Shown: piece by piece, positions 50,940 to 60,295 of the stretch | Position numbering within the stretch: the first letter of the stretch is position 1 | How the letters are laid out: each line of letters starts with the position of its first letter | NCBI RefSeq assembly: GCF_000494755.1 | Contig: NC_022657.1 | Span: 1,437,501 to 1,501,500, forward strand | DNA: 64,000 nucleotides | Source of the DNA: Amorphoplanes friuliensis DSM 7358 | GTDB lineage: Bacteria; Actinomycetota; Actinomycetes; Mycobacteriales; Micromonosporaceae | Reading direction: 5' to 3' | Notes under the pieces: generated by a model | Seen by the model: the letters and a program-made list of their open reading frames with translations, nothing else | What the model was told of the DNA's origin: nothing | Database searches by the model: none | Program-made: the position numbers and the translations under genes

Positions 50940-52226
50940 ATGACAAGCATGCGGCGCTCGGTCGTGGCGGTAGTGACGTTGGTGGTGGTCACGCCACTGG
51001 CTCTGGCTGCCTGCAGTGGTGACGAGGACAAACCCTCTCCCGCTGCGTGGGTCGGTGCCTCGTCGGCACCCCCGCCCTCGGGGTCGGTTCCGGAGTCCGG
51101 ATCGACGGAGCCCGGTGCCACCGGTGGGGCCGGTGCGGTGTCGCTCACTGTGACGCCTGCCACGGGCAAGAAGAACGTGCCGGTCAGCACGGAGATCGGC
51201 TTCAAGGTCTCCGGCGGCAAGGTCACGACCGTCGCGCTCAAGGACGCCGGCGGCAAGGCCGTCTCGGGCGAGCTGCGCGAGGACGGTTCCGCCTGGGTGC
51301 CGAGCAAGACCCTCAAGACCTCCAAGAAGTACGACGCGACGGTCACCGCCGTCGACGCCGCGGGTGCGAAGAAGACGGTCACCACCTCGTTCACCACCAT
51401 GGGCAAGGCCGGCAAGCAGACCGGTACGGGCCTGTACCTCTTCGACGACCGCACGTACGGCGTGGCCATGCCGGTCGTGGTCGAGTTCAACCCCGGTATC
51501 AAGAAGAAGGACCGTGCCGCCGTACAGAAACGGATGTTCGTGAAGACCGAGCCGGCGCAGCCGGGAGTCTGGTCGTGGACGTCGAGCGGCACCCAGGCCT
51601 ACTACCGCGGGCCGAGCTACTGGAAGACCGGCACCAAGCTCACCGTGCGTATCGCCGTCGGTGGCCTGCCCACGGGCAGTGGCCGCTACGGCGACCGGGA
51701 CCGGGCCGCGACCTCCAAGATCGGCCGCAGTTTCATCATGAAGGTCGACAACAAGACCAAGAAGATGACGGTCGTCCAGGACGGCAAGACCGTCCGTACG
51801 CTGCCCGTCAGCCTGGGCAAGAAGAGCACCCCGTCGTCGAGCGGCACCATGGTCGTGATGGAGAAGAAGGCGGCCACCGTCTTCGACACCACCGCCGAGC
51901 TGGGCCCCACGGAGGGTTACCGCACCGAGATCGAGTACGCCCAGCGCATCACCTGGAGCGGCCAGTACATCCACTCCGCGCCCTGGTCCGTCGGAGCCCA
52001 GGGAAACCGGAACGTGTCGCACGGGTGTGTCAATGTGTCCCCGTCGAACGCCCGCTGGCTGTTCGACAAGACCTTGATCGGTGATCCGATCACCGTTCGG
52101 GGTACAGGAGACAAGCTGGCGGCCGGCAACGGCTGGACGGCGTGGGACATGAGCTGGAAAGAATTCGTGAAGGGCAGCGCTCTTCCGGTCTCCGCCGAGC
52201 TGGCGGCGGCCCAGGGCGACGCCTGA
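50940..52226 (+). CDS. L,D-transpeptidase lipoprotein (first of a tandem pair)
   Basis: 428 aa. Lipoprotein signal ending in LAACS, a low-complexity S/P/G linker, Ig-like domains at ~65-255 as in LdtMt2-type enzymes, then a YkuD catalytic domain with SHGCVNVSP (Cys nucleophile near 360). It makes 3-3 peptidoglycan cross-links outside the membrane. ATG 50940 is used; ATG 50949 would give a slightly shorter signal. It is paralogous to the next gene. Confidence 0.88.
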   Translation: MTSMRRSVVAVVTLVVVTPLALAACSGDEDKPSPAAWVGASSAPPPSGSVPESGSTEPGATGGAGAVSLTVTPATGKKNVPVSTEIGFKVSGGKVTTVALKDAGGKAVSGELREDGSAWVPSKTLKTSKKYDATVTAVDAAGAKKTVTTSFTTMGKAGKQTGTGLYLFDDRTYGVAMPVVVEFNPGIKKKDRAAVQKRMFVKTEPAQPGVWSWTSSGTQAYYRGPSYWKTGTKLTVRIAVGGLPTGSGRYGDRDRAATSKIGRSFIMKVDNKTKKMTVVQDGKTVRTLPVSLGKKSTPSSSGTMVVMEKKAATVFDTTAELGPTEGYRTEIEYAQRITWSGQYIHSAPWSVGAQGNRNVSHGCVNVSPSNARWLFDKTLIGDPITVRGTGDKLAAGNGWTAWDMSWKEFVKGSALPVSAELAAAQGDA

Positions 52227-52354
52227 AACTTGAAGCGTAAAGTGGGACCGGCGGCGGAACCACTCTCCCGGGGTCGCGGCACGAATCCGGGATTGGTGGC
52301 CCGGCATTCACGAGAGAAGATGGACGCCGGGACGACAGCGCGGTGAGAGGGATC

Positions 52355-53617
52355 ATGGGACTTCGTGGAGAACGGTCGACGGACGTGGATGCGATCCGCC
52401 TGACCGCCCGGGCCGGACGACGGCCGTGGCGGATGGCCGCGGCGGCGCTGGTGGCCGCGAGTGTGCTGGTCAGCGCGGGTGCGTGCAGCGGCGACAAGGC
52501 CGAGACCCCCTCCTGGCAGGGTGGCGGTCAGGGTTCCTCCGAGGCCCCCTCGCCCCAGCCGACGCTGAGCACGGTGGCGGTCACGTCACCGGCCGCGGAC
52601 GCCAAGGACGTCGCTGCCTCGACCGAGATCAAGTACGACTCCGAGGACGCCGACAACACCTCCGTCGAGGTCAAGGACGCCGACGGTGGCGAGGTCAAGG
52701 GCACTCTCGACAAGGACTCCAAGGTCTTCACGCCGGCCAAGGCGCTCGGCTGGGGCAAGACCTACACGGTCACGGTCAACGGCACCCCTTCGGGTGACAA
52801 GGGTGGCTCCACGACGAGCACCTTCACGGTCATGAAAAAGCCGTCGAAGCTGGTGCGCGTGACGAGCTTCCTCGGCGACGGCCAGACGGTCGGTGTCGGC
52901 ATGCCGATGATCGTCAAGTTCGGCCGCTCGGTCCCCGAGAAGTACCGCGACGACGTCCAGCGCCGCATGACGGTGACCGCGTCGCCGGTGCAAGAGGGCA
53001 TCTGGCACTGGATCAGCCCGACCGAGGTGCACTACCGCCCGAAGACGTACTGGAAGGCCTACACCAAGATCTTCTACAAGGTGCAGCTCGCCGGTGTGCC
53101 GATGGGCGACGGCTGGTACGGCCGCTCCGACCTCACCGTCGACCTCAAGGTCGGCCGCTCGTTCGTCATGACGGTCTCCAACAAGACCAAGAAGATGACG
53201 GTCAAGCAGGACGGCAAGGTCGTCAAGACCATCCCGGTCAGCCTCGGCAAGAAGGACACCCCGTCCTCGAGCGGCACCATGGTCGTCATCGAGAAGAAGG
53301 AACACACCGTCTTCGACACGATGGCCGAGCTCGGCCCCGAAGAGGGCTACCGCACCAAAATCGACTACGCCCAGCGCATCACCTGGAGCGGCCAGTTCAT
53401 CCACGCCGCCCCCTGGTCCGAGGGCGTCCAGGGCCGCACCAACGTCTCCCACGGCTGCGTCAACGTCTCCATGGCCATGGGCAAGTGGCTCTTCGGCCGC
53501 ACGATGCTCGGCGACCCGATCACGGTCAGCGGCACCGAGGAAAAGCTGAAGAACGGCAACGGCTGGACCGACTGGAACATGAGCTGGGACGAATACAAAA
53601 AGGGCAGCGCGATCTGA
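52355..53617 (+). CDS. L,D-transpeptidase lipoprotein (second of a tandem pair)
   Basis: 420 aa. A longer N-terminal segment precedes the signal (RMAAAALVAASVLVSAGACS, with lipobox cysteine). It is lysine/aspartate-rich in the first Ig-like domain, and the YkuD domain has SHGCVNVSM. ATG 52355 has GAGAGG five bases upstream; GTG 52343 is an alternative. The segment from the YkuD start onward is closely related to the first copy, while the N-terminal Ig-like part has diverged, so the pair arose by duplication and specialised at the outer end. Confidence 0.88.
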   Translation: MGLRGERSTDVDAIRLTARAGRRPWRMAAAALVAASVLVSAGACSGDKAETPSWQGGGQGSSEAPSPQPTLSTVAVTSPAADAKDVAASTEIKYDSEDADNTSVEVKDADGGEVKGTLDKDSKVFTPAKALGWGKTYTVTVNGTPSGDKGGSTTSTFTVMKKPSKLVRVTSFLGDGQTVGVGMPMIVKFGRSVPEKYRDDVQRRMTVTASPVQEGIWHWISPTEVHYRPKTYWKAYTKIFYKVQLAGVPMGDGWYGRSDLTVDLKVGRSFVMTVSNKTKKMTVKQDGKVVKTIPVSLGKKDTPSSSGTMVVIEKKEHTVFDTMAELGPEEGYRTKIDYAQRITWSGQFIHAAPWSEGVQGRTNVSHGCVNVSMAMGKWLFGRTMLGDPITVSGTEEKLKNGNGWTDWNMSWDEYKKGSAI

Positions 53618-53639
53618 TCGCCCACCCACAACCGCAGTG

Positions 53640-53672
53640 ACGCGGGCCGGTCGTTCCTCGACCGGCCCGCGT
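53640..53672 (+). terminator. Terminator of the L,D-transpeptidase pair
   Basis: ACGCGGGCCGGTCG (53640-53653) pairs perfectly with 53659-53672 (14-bp stem, 5-nt loop), followed by GCTGTTT. Only a short T-run, but the stem is very stable. Confidence 0.7.
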
Positions 53673-53715
53673 GCTGTTTCCCCAGGTACGCCCCCAGCCC
53701 CCTTACCCTGAGCTG

Positions 53716-54117
53716 ATGCCGCGATCACTGCCCGTTGTGCTGCTCCTCGTCCTGATCGCCGCCGTCACCACCGGCTGCTCCGACGACACCCAGCCCCCAG
53801 CCGCAGCGCCGACCCCATCGGCCTCCGTCGCCGCCCAGCTCGACGACCCGCCGGGCACCCTCACCTGCACCAAGGTCGTCTCCGCGGTCCGCGAAGGAAC
53901 CCTGATGACCCCGGGCGTGGTCACCGACATCGTCACCGCAAGCACCACCGCCGACGCCCCGGTGGCCGACGAAGCCCAGCGCTTGTCCACGGCTTTCACG
54001 GCCGCGGTCGCCGCCCACAACACCGACAACGAACCGGACGCGATCGCCGCGGTGAGCGCCGCCGCAGCCGCGATGGTGAAAGTCTGCGGCGACTCCGGCC
54101 TGGAAACGGTCGGCTGA
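53716..54117 (+). CDS. Small lipoprotein
   Basis: 133 aa. Signal LPVVLLLVLIAAVTTGC with lipobox TTGC. The mature part is short and helical, with two cysteines (near 54 and 125) that may be linked. ATG 53716 is chosen over the upstream extension, which crosses the terminator stem. Function unknown. Confidence 0.65.
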   Translation: MPRSLPVVLLLVLIAAVTTGCSDDTQPPAAAPTPSASVAAQLDDPPGTLTCTKVVSAVREGTLMTPGVVTDIVTASTTADAPVADEAQRLSTAFTAAVAAHNTDNEPDAIAAVSAAAAAMVKVCGDSGLETVG

Positions 54118-54119
54118 AC

Positions 54120-54860
54120 CGACCCGCCCAGCGCCCCGAGCCGCCCGCTTCGGGTTCGCTCGGCCCTGCTCGACGCCACCCAGCCGGCTCGGCCCGCCCG
54201 CCCCGGTCGCCCCGGTCGCCCAGGAGCCCAGCAGTCCCGGTCCACTAGTCGCGGTCCGGCCAGTCCCGGTCCTGCCGATCCCAGCCCGGCCCAATCCACC
54301 CCAGCCTGGGCATTGCAGCCCAGAAGACCAGCCCATCGCAGCCCGGCCATCGCAGCACGGCTCACCCAGCTCGGCCCGGCCACCCCACCCCAGCTCGACC
54401 CGGCCCGGCCGGGCCCCAGCTCGGCCGGGCCTGGCGCGCGCGTTCCGGGGCAGCTCGCCCCTCCCACCCGTCCCAGCCCGCCGACATCACCCCAGCTCGG
54501 CCCATCCCGGCCCACCCATCCCGGCCCATCCCGGCCCACCCATCCCGGCCCGGCCCGGCCCACCCCAGCCCGGCACGGCACGGCACGGCCCAGCCCATCC
54601 CGGCCCACCCATCCCGGCCCGGCCCGGCCCGGCCCACCCCAGCCCGGCACGGCACGGCACGGCACGGCACGGCACGGCCCAGCCCAGCCCGGGTCCGGCC
54701 CGGCCTAGCTCCACTCCCGCCCGACCTCAACGCAGCCCGCCCAGCCCGACCTCAACCCAACCCGCCCGGCCCGCCCGGCCCGGCCCGCCCGGCCCCGCCC
54801 GGCCCACCCCAACCCGACCTCACCCAGCCCCGCCCGACCTCAACCCGGCCCGGCGCGGTG
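54120..54860. repeat. C-rich pentanucleotide repeat field
   Basis: The + strand is built almost wholly of 5-nt units of the type CCCGG, CCCAG, CCCAT, CCCAC and GGCAC, with few other bases. GGCAC is repeated six times in tandem at 54646-54675 and three times at 54572-54586, inside two copies of a larger unit of about 70 bp (near 54526-54590 and 54594-54680). The copies differ in GGCAC and GGCCC number, a mark of slippage. The minus strand has many GGG runs. Frames across it translate to low-complexity proline/arginine/alanine sequence and are not genes. Confidence 0.85.
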
Positions 54861-54904
54861 GTGGGTTGGTGGGTGGACGGTTTTGGGGTTCTACAGTGGC
54901 GGCC

Positions 54905-55573
54905 GTGGAGGTTGTCGAGATCCGTAGGTTTCCGGTCAAGTCGTTGGGTGGGGAGCTCCTGCAGACCGCCCAGGTTGAGGAGCGGGGCCTGGCCGGAGAC
55001 AGGCTCTGGGCCGTGCGGGACGAGGACGGCAAACTCGGCAGTGGCAAGAACACCCGCCGCTTCCGCCGGATGCCGGGCCTCCTCAGCATGCGGGCCCACG
55101 GCGACGGTGTTGTCGAGCTACCCGACGGTCGCCGTTTTGCCGTCGACGATCCTGCGGGTCACCGGGCCGTCAGTCACCTGCTGTCGCGAAACGTGACGAT
55201 CGAGCGGGAGCAGCAGGTCAAGCATCACGACGAGGGCCCGGTGAGCGTGATCAGCACCGCCGCCCTGCGCCGCCTCGGCGAGCTGGTCGGGGAGCCGGTC
55301 GATCCGCTGCGATTTCGGGCCAATGTGCTGGTCGATCTGCCGGGCAGTGGCTTTCTGGAGGATGGCTGGCTGGGTGGCAACGTGCAGGTCGGCCCCGAGG
55401 TGGTGCTGCGACCCGTCCGCAGGCTCACCCGGTGCGTGATGGTGGACCTGGGCCAGAAGGACGGGCGGCTGCTCAAGGCCGTGGCTGACCATCATGAGAT
55501 GACGTTCGGGGTCTGGGCGACGGTCGAGCGACCGGGCCGGATCGCCGTAGCCGACTCTGTGCGGGTCGGGTGA
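54905..55573 (+). CDS. MOSC-domain protein
   Basis: 222 aa. A beta-barrel N-domain (VVEIRRFPVKSLGGELL) is followed by the MOSC domain with FRANVLVDLPGSGFLEDG and a conserved cysteine in RRLTRCVMVD. The family binds molybdenum cofactor and carries sulfur on that cysteine, as in YcbX/mARC-type enzymes that reduce N-hydroxylated compounds. TACAGT at 54892-54897 ends 7 nt before GTG 54905, suggesting a leaderless start; GTG 54896 is an alternative. It lies directly after the repeat field. Confidence 0.82.
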   Translation: MEVVEIRRFPVKSLGGELLQTAQVEERGLAGDRLWAVRDEDGKLGSGKNTRRFRRMPGLLSMRAHGDGVVELPDGRRFAVDDPAGHRAVSHLLSRNVTIEREQQVKHHDEGPVSVISTAALRRLGELVGEPVDPLRFRANVLVDLPGSGFLEDGWLGGNVQVGPEVVLRPVRRLTRCVMVDLGQKDGRLLKAVADHHEMTFGVWATVERPGRIAVADSVRVG

Positions 55574-55580
55574 GGACGGG

Positions 55581-58328
55581 TCAGGGGTGGACGCGGGCGA
55601 GGTCGTCGCGGAGTTTGGCGCGGACTTCTTCGCTGTCCGTGTGGTCGATCTCCTCGTAGATGTCGAGGGCCTGGCGCCACGCGTCGCGGGCGGCCGGTGG
55701 GTCGCCGGCGGCCAGGTGGGTGTCGCCCAGGTGGGTCAGGATGATTGCTTCGAGGCGGCGGTCGCCCTGGTCGCGGAACAGGTCGCGGGAGCGGTGGTAA
55801 CACGTCACGGCCTCGGCGTAGTTGCCCAGGTGGTGGTGGACGTAGCCGACGCTGTCCCAGGAGTGGGCCGCGCCGGTCCAGTTGCCTTCCTCTTCCTGGA
55901 TCTTCACCGCTAGTCGGCAGTGCTCGAGGGCTTCGGCGTAGTTGCCGAGGACGACGTGGACCCAGCCGATGTTGTTGAGCGCGCTGGCTTCGCCCGGGCG
56001 GTCGCCGTGGGTGCGGTAGATCTCCATGGCGCGGCGGCCCTGTTCGAGGGCTTCGTCGTGGCGGCCGAGGCGGCGGGCGGTGGTGCCGAGGTTGAGCAGG
56101 ACGATGGCGTTCTCGCCGGTGGTGTCGTCGTCGCCGAGTAGATCCAGGGCCTTGACCAGGTGTTCGTAAGCTTCGGAGGGGCGGCCGAGCTCGCGGTGGG
56201 CGTACCCGAGGCTGTAGTGGGTCCGGGCCCTGCGGTAGCGGTCGCCGGAGCGTTCGGCGGCCTGGTGGGCGATGTTCAGGCAGGCGATCCAGTCGCGTTC
56301 GTTCCATTCGCGTTCGAAGTACGTGGCGAGCGCCCAGGGCAGCAGGAACGCGTGTTTGTCGTGCCCGGTCGCGGCGGCGAGGTCGACCGCCGCGCGCAGG
56401 ACGCGTTCCTCCCGGGCGAACCAGGTCTGCGCCGCGGCCAGGTCGGCGAGCGGTTCCGGTGTCACACCGCCGACCAGGGGATCGGGCGCGAAGTGGCGCT
56501 TCGTGCGGTTCGGGTAGAGCCGCCGGTCACCGATCAGCGCCGTGTGCAGATAGAAGTCCAGCACGCGGCGGGTCGCCGCCCGGCGTTCCTCTTCCGCATC
56601 GTCGCGGTCGGTCAGTTCCCTCGCGTACGCCCGGAGCAGATCGTGGCAGCCGTACCGTCCGGCGGGTTGTTCGACAAGAAGGTTGGCCTGGATGAGCCGG
56701 GTCAGCAGGGGCCGCACCTCGGCCGCGGTCTGCCCGGCGAGACTCGCGACGGCGCCGAGGCTCGCGTCCGGGCCGGGGTGCAGGCCGAGCAGGCGGAACA
56801 GTCGTGCCGTGGCCGGGTCGAGGGTGCGGTAGGACCAGGAGAACACCGCGCGGACGTCCGTGGCCGGGTCGGCGTCGGCGAGCGCGTCGAGGCGGTGCCG
56901 GGCATCGTCGAGTTCGGCTGCGACCGTACCGAGGGAGAAGTGGGGGTGGGTTGCGGCGCGGGCCGCGGTGATGGCCAGGGCCAGGGGGAGGCCGGCGCAG
57001 GCGGTGAGGATGCGGTCGACGGCCTCGGGTTCGTCCTTGATCCGCCGGTCGCCGACGCGGCGGGCGAGCAGCGCCCGGCCGTCGGTCCCGGGCATGGTGT
57101 CGAGGCGCAGCGGCCGGGCGCCCTCGGTGGCGACCAGGCCCGACAGGGAGGCGCGGCTGGTGACGAGGGCGAGGCAGCCGGGCTCGGCGGGGAGCAGGGG
57201 CCGGACCTGGGCGGCGTCGGCGGCGTTGTCGAGCAGGATCAGCATCCGCTTGCCGGTGAGGCGGCTGCGGAACAGCGCGGACTGGGCGGGCACGTCGGCG
57301 GGGATCCGCTGGGACGGCACGCCGAGGGCGTCGAGGAAACCACGGAGGGCCTCCGCGGCGGCTGCGGGCGGGCCGTCGGGGTCGAATCCGCGCAGGTTGA
57401 CGTAGAGCTGGCCGTCGGGGAAGCGGTCGCGGACCCCGTGGGCCCAGTGCACCGCGAGGGTGGTCTTGCCGACACCGGCCGTGCCGGAGACGGCCGCGAC
57501 GACAAGCCCGTCGCCCTCCTCCAGGAGGTCGTCGAGGCGGGACAGTTCGGCTTCGCGGCCGGTGAAACCGCGGACGTCGAGGGGCAGCTGCCGGGGCGCG
57601 TTCGCCGGGCGGGCCGGCGGTGGCGTGGCCTGGTGTGCGGCCTCCAGCTCCGGGCCCGGCAGCGCGCCGAGCTCGTCGTGCAGGCGGTCGCGGGTGCGGC
57701 GGTACCAGGCGAGCGCTTCGGAGGGGCGGCCGTCGGCCCGTAGCGCCCGGATGAGCACCGCGGCCAGCGGCTCGACCAGGGGGTGGGCCTCGAGCATCGG
57801 CTTGAGCAGGTCGACGACCGTGCCCGGGGGAGTGCCGAGGTCGAGTTCGAGCGGGGCGAGGGTCAGTGTCGCCGAGAGCCGCTGCTGCTCCAGGTCGTCG
57901 CGGAGCTGCGCGGCCCACTCGCCCCGCAGACCGGCGAGCGGCTGGCCGTGCCAGAGCCCGAGGGCCTCGCGCAGCTGCTCGGCGCCGCCCCGCGTACGCC
58001 GGATGAGCCGCCGGAACCGGAAGAGGTCGACCCGTTCGGGGTCCGCCCGCAGGGCATAACCGCCGTTGCGGAACTCGAGCCGGACGCCGGTGTCGTCGAG
58101 TGTCTCCAGCAGCCGGCGCAACCGCAGCACGTACGTGTGCAGGGCGTTGCGGACCGTCCGTGGTGGTGTCTCGTCCCAGACCCGGTCGATGAGGACCTCG
58201 ATCGGCACGGTCTGCCCGGTGTCGACGGCGAGCGCCGCGAGCACGGCACGTTGTTTGGCCGGCCCGAGGTCGAGTCGCCGCTCACCGGCGAAGAGCTCGA
58301 CCGGCCCGAGGATGCGCAGATCCCACAT
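55581..58328 (-). CDS. AfsR-type SARP-NB-ARC-TPR regulator
   Basis: 915 aa. OmpR-like winged helix 1-95 (MWDLRILGPVELFAGERRLD), BTAD ~97-235, an NB-ARC ATPase with P-loop SGTAGVGKTTLAVHW near 285 and kinase-2 MLILLDNAADAAQV, then five or six well-formed TPRs from ~690 (SLGYAHRELGRPSEAYEHLV, NIGWVHVVLGNYAEALEHCR). This is the full AfsR layout, a signalling ATPase that activates secondary-metabolite genes, often after phosphorylation. Convergent with the MOSC gene. No biosynthetic cluster is visible in the window. Confidence 0.9.
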   Translation of the reverse strand: MWDLRILGPVELFAGERRLDLGPAKQRAVLAALAVDTGQTVPIEVLIDRVWDETPPRTVRNALHTYVLRLRRLLETLDDTGVRLEFRNGGYALRADPERVDLFRFRRLIRRTRGGAEQLREALGLWHGQPLAGLRGEWAAQLRDDLEQQRLSATLTLAPLELDLGTPPGTVVDLLKPMLEAHPLVEPLAAVLIRALRADGRPSEALAWYRRTRDRLHDELGALPGPELEAAHQATPPPARPANAPRQLPLDVRGFTGREAELSRLDDLLEEGDGLVVAAVSGTAGVGKTTLAVHWAHGVRDRFPDGQLYVNLRGFDPDGPPAAAAEALRGFLDALGVPSQRIPADVPAQSALFRSRLTGKRMLILLDNAADAAQVRPLLPAEPGCLALVTSRASLSGLVATEGARPLRLDTMPGTDGRALLARRVGDRRIKDEPEAVDRILTACAGLPLALAITAARAATHPHFSLGTVAAELDDARHRLDALADADPATDVRAVFSWSYRTLDPATARLFRLLGLHPGPDASLGAVASLAGQTAAEVRPLLTRLIQANLLVEQPAGRYGCHDLLRAYARELTDRDDAEEERRAATRRVLDFYLHTALIGDRRLYPNRTKRHFAPDPLVGGVTPEPLADLAAAQTWFAREERVLRAAVDLAAATGHDKHAFLLPWALATYFEREWNERDWIACLNIAHQAAERSGDRYRRARTHYSLGYAHRELGRPSEAYEHLVKALDLLGDDDTTGENAIVLLNLGTTARRLGRHDEALEQGRRAMEIYRTHGDRPGEASALNNIGWVHVVLGNYAEALEHCRLAVKIQEEEGNWTGAAHSWDSVGYVHHHLGNYAEAVTCYHRSRDLFRDQGDRRLEAIILTHLGDTHLAAGDPPAARDAWRQALDIYEEIDHTDSEEVRAKLRDDLARVHP

Positions 58329-58486
58329 GGCGCGGCAGCTCCCTGTCCCGGTGTGGCATTTCAGCCGTCATCAATCCGGATTTCAGAGTAGTCGCGCATC
58401 CTGCGCGTTGGTTCGACGCCACGGGGGTGGGTGGAGCCGTCGCCCGCCATCGACGGTTCCGCCCACAGGCCAGAACCGTCAGCGGT

Positions 58487-58831
58487 CTATTTCGGCTGGA
58501 TGAGCCAGTTCCACGCCTTGCGCAGTCCTTCGGTGAAGGAGCTGTCGTCGTCGGGTGCGGGGTTCTCGGCCGGCTCCTTGAGCTCCGCGGCCGGGACAGC
58601 GACGATCACGCCGTGCTCGAAGATGCCGTCGATCTGGGCGGCACTCGCATAGCGGTGACCGTCGGACGTTTTCACGACCACGCCGTGGAAGATGTCCTCC
58701 TGGTCGTCGGCGAGCACGTGCTCGACCGTGCCGACCTTGTCACCCGCGCGGTCGTAGACCGCCGTGCCGTCGTCGAGGACCAGGAAAGACTGCGGTACCC
58801 CGAGGTCTTCGGGAGCTGTATTGTCCGACAT
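58487..58831 (-). CDS. PRC-barrel-like protein
   Basis: 114 aa. Residues ~14-80 form a PRC-barrel-like beta domain (VYDRAGDKVGTVEHVLADDQ), and the tail is acidic with a terminal amphipathic helix (LRKAWNWLIQPK). Such small proteins bind partners or are stress-induced in actinobacteria. Soluble. Function unknown. Confidence 0.7.
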   Translation of the reverse strand: MSDNTAPEDLGVPQSFLVLDDGTAVYDRAGDKVGTVEHVLADDQEDIFHGVVVKTSDGHRYASAAQIDGIFEHGVIVAVPAAELKEPAENPAPDDDSSFTEGLRKAWNWLIQPK

Positions 58832-58872
58832 GACTCTGCACGTACCCCGGCCGGGTGGCCGGTAACCGGCGG

Positions 58873-59304
58873 TCAGGTGGTCGGCGGGAGCAGCGCCACT
58901 TCGCGGTAGAAGCGGTCGATGGTCCGGACCGTCGCCTCGAACTCGTCCAGACCGAACGGCTTGGTCACGTACGCGTTCGCCCGGTGCTGGTAGCTCGACT
59001 CGATGTCGGGAGCGGCACCGGAGGTGGTCAGGATGACCACGGGGATGGCCTTGAGCCGGTCGTCGGTCTTGATCGCGGCGAGTGTCTCGCGGCCGTCCAT
59101 GCGGGGCATGTTGAGGTCCAGCAGGATCAGGTCCGGGCGCTGCGCCTGCTCGTAGGGCGGGGTGCGGAGCAGGTAGTCGAGGGCCTCGCGGCCGTCGGCC
59201 ACGCGGTTGACCGTTGTGCTGCGGTCGGCGTTCTCGAGCGCTTCCGAGATCATCAGGGCATCGGCATCGTCGTCGTCGACGACAAGAATCTCGAGACTCC
59301 GCAC
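58873..59304 (-). CDS. Rcp1-like single-domain response regulator
   Basis: 143 aa. Stand-alone receiver: acidic cluster VVDDDDADALM, phosphoacceptor in LILLDLNMPRMDG, Thr in ILTTSG and Lys in YVTKPFG, as in Rcp1-type regulators paired with phytochrome-like kinases. The GTG at 59304 has AAGGGGG upstream; the extra upstream residues would cross this site. No kinase is adjacent. It precedes the Tad cluster but is not clearly in its operon. Confidence 0.82.
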   Translation of the reverse strand: MRSLEILVVDDDDADALMISEALENADRSTTVNRVADGREALDYLLRTPPYEQAQRPDLILLDLNMPRMDGRETLAAIKTDDRLKAIPVVILTTSGAAPDIESSYQHRANAYVTKPFGLDEFEATVRTIDRFYREVALLPPTT

Positions 59305-59370
59305 CGCTTCACCCCCTTGTTTGCAGTTCGGCAAGCATAGGGGGTCGGGGGTGGCAAGACCAGCCGGGTC

Positions 59371-60294
59371 TCAGCGGTTCAGTGTGTCGAGCAACCGGAG
59401 CACCCCGGGACCCAGAATCACCACGAAGATCACCGGAAACAGGCAGAACAGTACGGGGAACAGCAGCTTGATCGGCACCTTCTGGGCCTGCTCCTCGGCC
59501 CGCTGCCGCCGTTTGGTGCGCTGGTCGCGGGCGTGCTCGCGCAGGACGCCCGCGATGGGTACGCCGAGCTCGCCCGCCTGCACGACCGCGGTGACAAAAC
59601 TCTGCAGCTCACGGACGGTGGTCCGGGCCGACAACGACCGCAGCGCATCGGTACGCGCAATGCCGATCTTCATCTCCTGGAGCACCCGGTGGACCTCGCT
59701 CGGCATCGGGCCGGAGAGGTTCCCGGCGACCTGTGCCATCGCCGCGTCCAGGCCCAGCCCGGCCTCGACGCCGATCACCAGCGCGTCGAGGACGTCCGGC
59801 AGCGACTTCGCCAGGTCCTTCTGCCGTTTGACGCCGATGTCGTAGATGACGAGGTCGGGGATGAAGAGGCCGAAGACCGCGGCGGCGGGTCCGGCCAGCA
59901 CCGCACCGGGTGTGCCCCACAACGCCGCGCCGAGCAGGGCACCGGCGAGGCCCGCGGCCACCATCAGCTGGCCGCGGCGGCGGACGACCGCGTCGATCGG
60001 GCGGTCGTCGGGGTTGCCGGCGTAATCGAGCAGCCGGACGAGGCGTACCCGGGCGCCGGGCGGGGTGACCGCCCGGCCCAGCCGGTCGAAGGCGCCGCCC
60101 GCCGCGGCCCGCAGGCGCTGGTCCACGGTCGGACCGCGTTCGTCGAGCGGGTGGCGGCGGGTGTTGCCGAACATCCCCAGCGTGCGCATCATGCGTTCGC
60201 CGCGGGTCGGCGGCAGCGCCACGGCCAGCACCAGCAGACCCACGGCGGCCGCGCCGGTCACGACGGCGAAGAGCTCGACGAGCAGCAGGGCCAT
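59371..60294 (-). CDS. tadC: Tad pilus inner-membrane protein TadC-like
   Basis: 307 aa. Type II secretion F-domain protein: two hydrophobic segments near the N-terminus, the F domain ~150-280 (LPDVLDALVIGVEAGLGLDA, then VVQAGELGVPIAGVLREHA) and a C-terminal helix (FPVLFCLFPVIFVVILGPG). With TadB it forms the platform for Flp pilus assembly. It lies one base after the tadB stop. Confidence 0.86.
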   Translation of the reverse strand: MALLLVELFAVVTGAAAVGLLVLAVALPPTRGERMMRTLGMFGNTRRHPLDERGPTVDQRLRAAAGGAFDRLGRAVTPPGARVRLVRLLDYAGNPDDRPIDAVVRRRGQLMVAAGLAGALLGAALWGTPGAVLAGPAAAVFGLFIPDLVIYDIGVKRQKDLAKSLPDVLDALVIGVEAGLGLDAAMAQVAGNLSGPMPSEVHRVLQEMKIGIARTDALRSLSARTTVRELQSFVTAVVQAGELGVPIAGVLREHARDQRTKRRQRAEEQAQKVPIKLLFPVLFCLFPVIFVVILGPGVLRLLDTLNR

Positions 60295-60295
60295 C

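Noticed and set aside
54526..54680. CRISPR array
   Set aside because: Units are 5 nt and ~70 bp without spacers of constant length; there are no cas genes.
53703..54708. Open frames across the C-rich repeat field on both strands
   Set aside because: Low-complexity translation dictated by the 5-nt repeat (P/R/A or G/R/A); no start signal, and frames on several phases are equally open.
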